Shown piece by piece: positions 8,001 to 12,748 of a DNA stretch of 22,416 bases. Source of the DNA: an uncultured Pseudomonadota bacterium (lineage in GTDB: Bacteria; Pseudomonadota; Gammaproteobacteria; Steroidobacterales; Steroidobacteraceae). Within the stretch, counting starts at the first letter, position 1. Each line of letters starts with the position of its first letter. The stretch lies in NCBI GenBank assembly GCA_946479515.1, contig CAMLGF010000063.1:1-22416 (forward strand). Direction: 5' to 3'. The notes beneath the pieces were generated by a model that saw only the letters and a program-made list of their open reading frames with translations, was not told where the DNA came from and searched no databases. The translations under genes and the position numbers were made by a program.

Positions 8001-9186
8001 GGACTACTCGAACGCGCGCCACACCCTGTACTCGATGCTGACCCGCCAGGAGACGCCATACGACGTGGCCGCCGACCTGGTTTACGGCAATCTGCGCGTC
8101 ACCGTCGAAGGCGACGATGCGCGCGGCTATCGCGCGCAGGTGCGCGGCAGCGGCATGACGGTCAACTACTTCGTGGTCAAGGACGACGGTGAATACCGGC
8201 TGCTCGCCGTCAGCCCGATGATCGGCGCGCTCGGGCGCGCGGCGCTCGACGCGCTCGACGCGGGCGACGTACAGGGCGCGCGGCAGTGGCTGGACTGGGC
8301 ACGCCTGGAGCAGCGGGTGGTGAACTCCGAGGACCCGCTTGCCGGCAATTCCTTCTCACGCTTCTGGACCGCGGGCGGGCACGGCGATGCGGCCGACATG
8401 CGCTCGGCGGCCGCCATGCTGCTCGCCGACTCTGGTTTGTCCGAGGGCGCACGGCCGCTGCTGCTCACGGCGCGATCGGTGGCGCGCAGCGACGACGAGA
8501 TGCTCGCGCTCGATCTGGCGCTGGCGCGCGTGTACCAGGCGCTGGATCAGTGGCCGGAGCTCGAAGACGTGGCGACGCGACTCACCCGTGCCTGGCCGAA
8601 TTCAGGGCTCGCGTTTCATTACCAGCAATGGGCGCTGATCCAGCAGCAACGCTGGCCGGCGGTGGACGCGGCCGCGAGGGAGCGGCTGGCGCGCCGGCCC
8701 GATGACATGACGGCGACGCGCGTGCTCGTGGAGAGCGCCGACGCCCGCGGCGCCTTCGCGGAAATGCTGGCGGTGATGGACCCGGTGATCGCCGGCGCGC
8801 GCGCCACGGCCGTGGAATTCAACGAGTACGCGTGGATGGCGCTGCTGCAACGGCCGGTGCCCGAGAAGGCGGTGGAATACGCGCGCCAGGCCTATGACGA
8901 AACCCAGGGGCGCGAGACCGCCATCGCGCACACGCTGGCCTGCGTGTACGCGGCCACGGGCAAGCCGCGCGAGGCCCGCGACCTGCTCATCCGCATGAAC
9001 CGCATCGGCAATTCCGACCCGCCCGACGACTCGCTGTGGTTCGGTTTCGGGCTGATCGCCGAGGCCTATGGCGACGTCGAATCCGCGCGGGACTACTACT
9101 CGCACGTGACCAGGCCGGGCAAGGCGCTCATTCCGTCGACCTCGCTGTACGCCATGGCGCAACAACGGCTGCGCGCGATTCGCTAG
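5077..9186 (+). CDS. Large secreted DUF3857 / transglutaminase-like / TPR protein
   Basis: 1369-residue exported protein. A signal peptide (MLSLVRALLAAVATTLFLVP, cleavage near AGA-AE) sets the start at 5077, although the frame is open 24 codons earlier. A DUF3857 domain (about 30-230) is followed by a transglutaminase-like domain. Its papain-type triad is intact: Cys343 in FGDCKDKS, His386 in MFDHAIVF and Asp404 in LWIDATTEY. A second beta-rich region runs to about 630. The C-terminal half is helical, with TPR-like repeats recognisable from about 655, for example AIAAYRRARALDPDNSDIAADL and LACVYAATGKPREARDLL. DUF3857-transglutaminase proteins are widespread in Bacteroidetes and Proteobacteria; their substrates are not known. 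No strong Shine-Dalgarno precedes the ATG. It converges with the YjdF-like gene, leaving only 16 bases between stop codons. Confidence 0.9.
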   Translation: MLSLVRALLAAVATTLFLVPAGAAEVWDAPAFSMPARELQAAAAAVHRDKPTDVVVLLDERRYSFDEQHRVTVTSRMIYRVDSPDGVENWAASSAAWQPWYQAPPVIRARVVTRDGREHVLDQNLLRDGASRAGDNQVFDDTHVTQGPLPAVEVGAVIEEEITLRDEKPFFAAGAVYREYIGRPVPVLHTRVIIDAPESLPLKREVRLLPNAQASETRVRSRVRWVLDHGFIDAQDTMASNLPPESPAWASVEFSTGESWQSVAANYRELTEARIRKEDARPLFAGLKLPKAAGPNQSASRDYIGRLVERLHREVRYTGVEFGEARLVPEYPAETLRRKFGDCKDKSTLLVAALRASGIEAYLALLSAGAGQDVLPNLPGLGMFDHAIVFVPASSPADQDLWIDATTEYARVGTLPAADTNRLALVIRPGETALTRTPALRAADNAQIETREFYLSEYGPARVVETTETRGTIELEYRGWYAGADTQERLESLREYARTTYRAKELTQYTHTASNDFSKSYRMTLDIKDAPVGSTDLNTAAVGVSLGNIATRLPSYFTDRLGDDEGDGDARQEDVVFEPYVVEWDYRVHAPDGFRARELPANGTLELGPARLTSEFSQAGGVLRAHWRFDMVKGRYTPAEADAFVAAVRELRRRDVQILAFDHQGAALSAEGDFKGSLAVFRELAKKHPRQAVHRLRHAYALLEAGLGKRAQQEAEAATRLEPKYAFAWKALGWMRQHDAVGRRFGAGYDRAGAIAAYRRARALDPDNSDIAADLGVLLEHDERGERYADKASLALAVDEYQARARLMGESQRSDRYTDNLYYSLLYLGRFGEARDLLRKESPTSTRRALTLAAIAGADGSAKAIEAARDIAGSESERRSALKSAGGILTNLREYGSAADLLEASARGQSTTAADTQRVAMLRKVVAAERDQVEATDPRSVVLRAYSLLLSSRERLAEFRALTSRHAQEGVDVAQDYSNARHTLYSMLTRQETPYDVAADLVYGNLRVTVEGDDARGYRAQVRGSGMTVNYFVVKDDGEYRLLAVSPMIGALGRAALDALDAGDVQGARQWLDWARLEQRVVNSEDPLAGNSFSRFWTAGGHGDAADMRSAAAMLLADSGLSEGARPLLLTARSVARSDDEMLALDLALARVYQALDQWPELEDVATRLTRAWPNSGLAFHYQQWALIQQQRWPAVDAAARERLARRPDDMTATRVLVESADARGAFAEMLAVMDPVIAGARATAVEFNEYAWMALLQRPVPEKAVEYARQAYDETQGRETAIAHTLACVYAATGKPREARDLLIRMNRIGNSDPPDDSLWFGFGLIAEAYGDVESARDYYSHVTRPGKALIPSTSLYAMAQQRLRAIR

Positions 9187-9202
9187 CTGGCGGCGGCGGA
9201 CT

Positions 9203-9880
9203 TCAAATCGATCTGGCGAGCGCATCCTCGCCCAGCGGACGCTTTCTCTTCACGCGAACGCTCTCGGCCCACTCCGCGGCGAAGTCGCGCTGCATGCGGC
9301 GATTGACCAGCGCGGTGATGGTCATGGCCAGCAACGCGCCGAGCGAGGCCAGCGCCATGTCCTTGTGCGCATCCCACACGTCGCCCTGCGTGCCGAGATA
9401 GGCCATGCCGAGCTCGCCGCCGAAGTACTCGGCCGCGGCCCATTCGATGAGCTCGTACAGCATGGACGTGGACATGGTGAGGTCCAGCGGCAGGAAGTAG
9501 CCCCAGAAGCCGCGCACGTTGCCGATGCGCAGGAACATCTCGCGGATGGGGTACGCCAGCAGCAGGCCGTAGCAGAAGTGCACCAGGCGGTCGAACTGGT
9601 TGCGGCCGCCGGCGAGCGCCGGGAACCACTCCTGGTAGGGCACCAGCGCGTAGGTGTAATGCGCGCCGAGCGCGTGCAGCATCATGAACACGAAGATGCA
9701 GGTGTACGAGATGCGTGACAGCGGGAATGACCTGCCGGTGTACAACAGCAGGCCGACGCCCAGCACCACCAGCGCGTTCTCGAGCAGCCAGTCGTGCAAG
9801 TCCAGCGGCCGGATGGCCATGAGCACCCACCAGGCGGCGTACACCAGGCCCAGCGTCCACAGATACGACTTACGCGACAT
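9203..9880 (-). CDS. YjdF/DUF2238-family integral membrane protein
   Basis: 225-residue polytopic inner-membrane protein of the DUF2238 (YjdF) family, whose function is unknown. Six or so hydrophobic segments are visible, beginning with LWTLGLVYAAWWVLMAI. Family hallmarks are the conserved polar and aromatic stretch HALGAHYTYALVPY, the RNQFDRLVHFCYGLLLAYP segment, and ELIEWAAAEYFG followed by GTQGDVWDAHKDMALASLGA. The conserved His, Asp and Glu residues within the membrane suggest metal or proton involvement, but this is inference. The C-terminus is a basic cytoplasmic tail. The ATG at 9880 lies 11 bases inside the end of the upstream symporter gene, so the two are co-transcribed and probably translationally coupled. 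That makes a link to the transporter plausible but unproven. Confidence 0.88.
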   Translation of the reverse strand: MSRKSYLWTLGLVYAAWWVLMAIRPLDLHDWLLENALVVLGVGLLLYTGRSFPLSRISYTCIFVFMMLHALGAHYTYALVPYQEWFPALAGGRNQFDRLVHFCYGLLLAYPIREMFLRIGNVRGFWGYFLPLDLTMSTSMLYELIEWAAAEYFGGELGMAYLGTQGDVWDAHKDMALASLGALLAMTITALVNRRMQRDFAAEWAESVRVKRKRPLGEDALARSI

Positions 9881-11336
9881 TCGGCTTGCCTCCCCCGAGG
9901 ACGATGCGCTGCCAGTAGGCCGCGAGGTCCGTGCGCAGCTCCGGCAACAGTAGATAGACGGCGATGAGATTCGGAATCGCCATGGCGAAATTGAGCGAGT
10001 CGACGATGTTGACCACCTGGCGCAGGTCGAGCGTGCCGGCGATGGACAGCACCGAGCACAGGAACAGGCGGTACGCGAAGCGGCTGGCCCGCCGCTCGCC
10101 GAACAGCCAGGTCCATGCCTGCTCGCCGTAGTAACCCCACGAGAGCACCGTGCTCAGCGCGAACAGGATGGCGACCACGGCGAGCACCGCGGGAAACCAG
10201 GGCACCACGGTGGCGAAGGCCTCGGAGGTGAGCGCGATGCCATCGGCGCTGCTGGTCTGGTAGACGCCGGTGACCACCACCACCAGCGCCGTGAGCAGGC
10301 AGATGATCACGGTGTCGAGGAAGGGCTCCATGAGCGCCGCGAAGCCCTGCGACATGGGCTCGCGGGTGCGAACCGTCGCGTGCGCCATGGGCGCGGAACC
10401 GAGCCCGGCTTCGTTGGCGAAGGCGGCGCGGCGGAAACCGGCGATCAGCGCGCCGACGACGCCGCCGGTCACCGCCCGCGGCGCGAAGGCCTCGCGCACG
10501 ATGGTGGCGAGCGCGTCCGGCACGTTCAGGTAGTTGGAGCCCAGCACCACGACGCAGGCGGCGACGTACAGCAGGCACATCAGCGGCGAGAGCTTGTCGG
10601 TCCATTTCACGATGCGGCGCACGCCGCCGAACAGGACCACGGCGATCCACACGGCCACCACCAGGCCGAACACGAAGGCCTGCTCGAAGCCGGTGACTAC
10701 GCGGAACTGCTCGTAGGCCTGGTTCACCTGGAAGATGGTCAGCGAGCCGCCCACGGCGGCCACGCAGAAGAAGCCGGCGAGGAATTTGCCGAGCCGCGGC
10801 AGGCCGCGCCGGCGCAGCGCCTCGTCCACGTAATACATGCAGCCGCCGGTGACGGTGCCGTCGGGCCGCACCCTGCGATATTTCACGGCGAGCGTGACCT
10901 CGGCGAACTTCGTGCTCATGCCGAGGAAGCCGGCGATCACCATCCAGAACGCCGCGCCCGGGCCGCCGATGGCGATGGCCAGCGCGACACCGCCGATGGC
11001 GCCGAGACCCACGGTGCCCGACACCGCGGTGCTGAGCGCCTGGAACGGCGAGGCTTCGCCGGGATGCGCGCGATCGGAGTAGTCGCCGCGGATGACGCGC
11101 AGCGAATGGCCGAAGCCGCGCAGGTTCACGAAGCGGAAGGCGAGCGTGCAGACCACGCCGCCGGCGATCAGCCAGACGAGAATCAACGGCAGCTGCGCGC
11201 CCGAGACGGGCACGGCGTAGAACATGACGGCGCCGAACCATTCGGCCACGGGCGCGAGGAAACCGTTGATGGCCTGGTCGACGTTCACAAAGTCGCTCGC
11301 ATGCTGTGCTGCAGTGTCGCCGCGGGGCAGCAACAT
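9870..11336 (-). CDS. AGCS-family sodium:alanine/glycine symporter
   Basis: Inner-membrane secondary transporter of the alanine/glycine:cation symporter (AGCS) family, which imports small neutral amino acids with Na+. The 488-residue protein has the expected 10-11 hydrophobic segments. It carries the family signature around residues 97-130 (PFQALSTAVSGTVGLGAIGG), the loop RPDGTVTGGCMYYVDEAL, and the motif RRAAFANEAGLGSAPMAHA, where this family binds substrate and sodium. The start is uncertain. ATG 11336 adds 16 hydrophilic residues that AGCS proteins normally lack, and the GTG at 11288 (472 residues) would give a more typical N-terminus. The 3' end overlaps the YjdF-like gene by 11 bases. 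It diverges from the small secreted-protein gene at 11446. Substrate is not readable beyond the family level. Confidence 0.94.
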   Translation of the reverse strand: MLLPRGDTAAQHASDFVNVDQAINGFLAPVAEWFGAVMFYAVPVSGAQLPLILVWLIAGGVVCTLAFRFVNLRGFGHSLRVIRGDYSDRAHPGEASPFQALSTAVSGTVGLGAIGGVALAIAIGGPGAAFWMVIAGFLGMSTKFAEVTLAVKYRRVRPDGTVTGGCMYYVDEALRRRGLPRLGKFLAGFFCVAAVGGSLTIFQVNQAYEQFRVVTGFEQAFVFGLVVAVWIAVVLFGGVRRIVKWTDKLSPLMCLLYVAACVVVLGSNYLNVPDALATIVREAFAPRAVTGGVVGALIAGFRRAAFANEAGLGSAPMAHATVRTREPMSQGFAALMEPFLDTVIICLLTALVVVVTGVYQTSSADGIALTSEAFATVVPWFPAVLAVVAILFALSTVLSWGYYGEQAWTWLFGERRASRFAYRLFLCSVLSIAGTLDLRQVVNIVDSLNFAMAIPNLIAVYLLLPELRTDLAAYWQRIVLGGGKPNVA

Positions 11337-11425
11337 GACAATAGTCCGGACGAATCCGGCAATCCTGTGATCAATCCTGATTTGTACGTCGATCGGGCGC
11401 TGGCGCTATTGAAGGCACGGGCCGG

Positions 11426-11459
11426 GCACGCGCAACCTGTCCGGCATGGTTGCGCGTGC
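11426..11459 (+). promoter_or_regulatory. 12-bp perfect RNA hairpin across the start codon of the 11446 gene
   Basis: GCACGCGCAACC at 11426-11437 is perfectly complementary to GGTTGCGCGTGC at 11448-11459, leaving a 10-base loop. The ATG at 11446-11448 lies at the loop/stem boundary, so translation initiation would be buried if the mRNA folded this way. There is no visible Shine-Dalgarno upstream. The pairing is seen directly; a regulatory role (structure-gated translation or a protein-binding site) is inference. Confidence 0.45.
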
Positions 11460-11862
11460 TCGACGATGGCTGGTCGCGCTTCTCGCGATGTTGGCGGCAG
11501 CGGCGGCCGACGCGGGCGAGTCCGCGGCGAGTGTCTTTGCCACGGCGCCGCTCGCGAATCCGCACACGCTGAACCTGGAGCTCGACTTTCGCGCGCGCGG
11601 CCGTGCACGGGCGGATGGCCACTTCGAAGCATCCGGGCTGCTCGATCCTGCGCCGGGACTGCGGCCGATCAGCTGGCCGCGCAACGGCGACATGCGCGCG
11701 CGGCTGCTCACGCCGGAACTGCGGCGCACGCCGCTGGTGGGGTGGATCGCGACCAATCTCTATCGAAGCCGCAGCGAGAATGGCTGGTGCCTGGAGGTGG
11801 ATCCGGGCGAGGGTGAGTACCTGGTGTTCTACCGGGTGCACCTGTGGGGGCCGGCGTTCTAG
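11446..11862 (+). CDS. Small secreted protein of unknown function
   Basis: Unrecognised 138-residue protein with a clear signal peptide: Arg-rich start MVARARRW, hydrophobic core LVALLAMLAAAAAD, cleavage near ADAGES. The mature part is about 115 residues with a repeated hydrophobic/polar pattern. A single Cys lies in NGWCLEVDPGEGEYLVFYRVHLWGP, whose aromatic C-terminus suggests a beta-rich fold. The next in-frame stop upstream is at 11410 and there is no other usable ATG before the signal peptide, so the start is well fixed even though the ribosome site is poor and lies in a strong hairpin. It is divergent from the AGCS symporter and convergent with the 11914 gene. No function can be assigned, and it could be lineage-specific. 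Confidence 0.7.
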   Translation: MVARARRWLVALLAMLAAAAADAGESAASVFATAPLANPHTLNLELDFRARGRARADGHFEASGLLDPAPGLRPISWPRNGDMRARLLTPELRRTPLVGWIATNLYRSRSENGWCLEVDPGEGEYLVFYRVHLWGPAF

Positions 11863-11876
11863 GCTGCCGCGGCGGC

Positions 11877-11917
11877 TGCGTCCCCGTTTTCTAGAAAACG
11901 AGGAATGTCCCCATTAC
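11877..11917. repeat. 41-base palindromic dispersed repeat, copy 1
   Basis: This 41-base element differs from the copy at 19405-19445 at one base. It contains the perfect 16-base palindrome CGTTTTCTAGAAAACG at 11886-11901, flanked by GTCCCC on one side and GAATGTCCCCATTAC on the other. It fills the gap between two convergent genes, and its TTA is the TAA stop codon of the minus-strand gene. A hairpin-forming, REP-like element is the likely class. It may also help stop transcription. Confidence 0.75.
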
Positions 11918-12387
11918 CGGCCTATCCACTTGCGGGGGGTGCGTGGGGGGACGCCGTGGTCGAGCAGCCATTGGTACACGGCTTCGGTCTGTTCGGTGTC
12001 TATCCAGTGGTCACCGTAGATGTAGAACGCGGCGATCTTGTCGCCGTTGAAGATCTGCACCTGCGCCCAGCGGCTGGTGCGCTGGAGGGCGACGCCGTCG
12101 ATGATGTTGAGCTTGGCCTGCATCTCCGACATCAGGTAGCCGTCTTCGAGGCTGAACAGGGTCAGGTCCTTGGCCGTCTGCACGTACACGCAATCGAAGG
12201 AACTCGGCGCGTCGTCGGTCTCGACGATGGCGGCGCCGCACTGCTTGCGCATGAGCACGTTCTCGGGATCGACGCCCGCGAAGATGAGCTTCTGATCGTC
12301 GTTCACGGCCTTGGACACCTCATAGAAGCTGGAGGCCTGGACCAGCGAGGCGGAGGCCAGAGCGGTGACGAAGACCAGGATGCGCAT
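11914..12387 (-). CDS. Small secreted protein of unknown function
   Basis: 157-residue protein starting with a short signal peptide (MRILVFVTALASASLVQASS, cleavage after about residue 19). The mature domain of about 138 residues has two cysteines, in RKQCGAAIV and SSFDCVYVQ, placed to form a disulphide, and ends in a helical segment plus a basic tail (PPRTPRKWIGR). I do not recognise the family. The ATG at 12387 has a modest AAGG upstream. The gene lies just downstream of the small-RNA terminator at 12487, so its own promoter should be in 12388-12486. Its TAA stop is inside the 41-base repeat. Confidence 0.75.
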   Translation of the reverse strand: MRILVFVTALASASLVQASSFYEVSKAVNDDQKLIFAGVDPENVLMRKQCGAAIVETDDAPSSFDCVYVQTAKDLTLFSLEDGYLMSEMQAKLNIIDGVALQRTSRWAQVQIFNGDKIAAFYIYGDHWIDTEQTEAVYQWLLDHGVPPRTPRKWIGR

Positions 12388-12486
12388 GGCCTTACGGTAT
12401 GCAGGCGGGCGCGTCGCGGCGGTCGGATTCCATTACCACCGGCTGCCCTGACGTCCTATGCGCGTGCGGCCCCCCCCAAAAAAATG

Positions 12487-12525
12487 AAAAAAAACGCGTA
12501 CGGGCCCTTCCGTTCCCGTACGCGT
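12487..12525 (-). terminator. Strong Rho-independent terminator
   Basis: On the minus strand, ACGCGTACGGG (12525-12515) and CCCGTACGCGT (12504-12494) form a perfect 11-bp stem with a 10-base loop. It is followed by eight T (12494-12487, the first within the stem) and a second T run after a short break. This would end the predicted small RNA. It is also the first clear terminator downstream of the surface-protein gene that stops at 12749. Confidence 0.9.
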
Positions 12526-12575
12526 CTGTCCAGCAAAAACGTCTCACGAGGGGGGAGGAGAACATTCCGCAGACG
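12487..12575 (-). ncRNA. Predicted sigma-54-dependent small RNA of about 89 nt
   Basis: The interval runs from the start point predicted by the sigma-54 promoter (about 12574-12577) to the end of the terminator T-run. It contains no start codon with a meaningful frame. The 5' CGUCU can pair with AGACG at 12545-12541, placing the C-rich segment CUCCUCCCCCCUC (minus strand, 12560-12548) in an open loop. Then comes a short U-rich linker (GUUUUUGCUGG, typical of Hfq-binding sites), and the transcript ends in an 11-bp terminator stem followed by U8. C-rich loops complementary to Shine-Dalgarno sites are typical of base-pairing regulatory RNAs. Known sigma-54 small RNAs of this kind include Qrr, GlmY and NrsZ/CrcZ; I cannot assign this one to any of them. 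Confidence 0.6.
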
Positions 12576-12653
12576 ATCTGGATAAAGCAATCGCCGTGCC
12601 AACCCGTCCGGGCCGAAAATTCGGCTGCGCCGCCCCGGATGACGCAGATCGTC
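12572..12653. repeat. 9-base inverted repeat bracketing the sigma-54 promoter
   Basis: GACGATCTG at 12572-12580 and its exact complement CAGATCGTC at 12645-12653 flank the promoter, 64 bases apart. One arm covers the predicted start point and the other lies near -70 to -78. This could be a two-site operator or a chance match; the sequence alone does not decide. Confidence 0.4.
12586..12601 (-). promoter_or_regulatory. Sigma-54 (RpoN) promoter
   Basis: Minus-strand TGGCACGGCGATTGCT agrees with the RpoN consensus TGGCACG-N4-TTGCW at every defined position, with correct GG-to-GC spacing for -24/-12. It is preceded by a T as in strong sites. The predicted start is about 12574-12577. Nothing is encoded before the terminator, so the target is the small RNA rather than a protein gene. 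Confidence 0.85.
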
Positions 12654-12681
12654 CGGGATTGACGGAGTGTCTGGAAAGTGA

Positions 12682-12718
12682 CGGTGCAGACGCGCTCGAA
12701 ACGCGTCCTGGCGGTGCA
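12682..12718 (-). promoter_or_regulatory. Candidate enhancer-binding site for the sigma-54 promoter
   Basis: A dyad GACGCG-N7-CGCGTC (12689-12707) is framed by two direct copies of CGGTGCA (12682-12688 and 12712-12718; TGCACCG on the minus strand). The centre is about 123 bases upstream of the predicted start, inside the usual -80 to -150 window for activators of sigma-54. TGCACC resembles an NtrC half-site, but here the copies are direct rather than inverted, so the activator is not identified. Confidence 0.45.
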
Positions 12719-12748
12719 TCGGGACGGGTGTGAGCCCGCCTGCCCCGG

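Noticed and set aside
10380..11816. Long plus-strand frame across the symporter gene and the 11446 gene
   Set aside because: The opposite strand carries an unmistakable AGCS symporter; this translation is low-complexity and rich in His, Gly, Glu and Ala.
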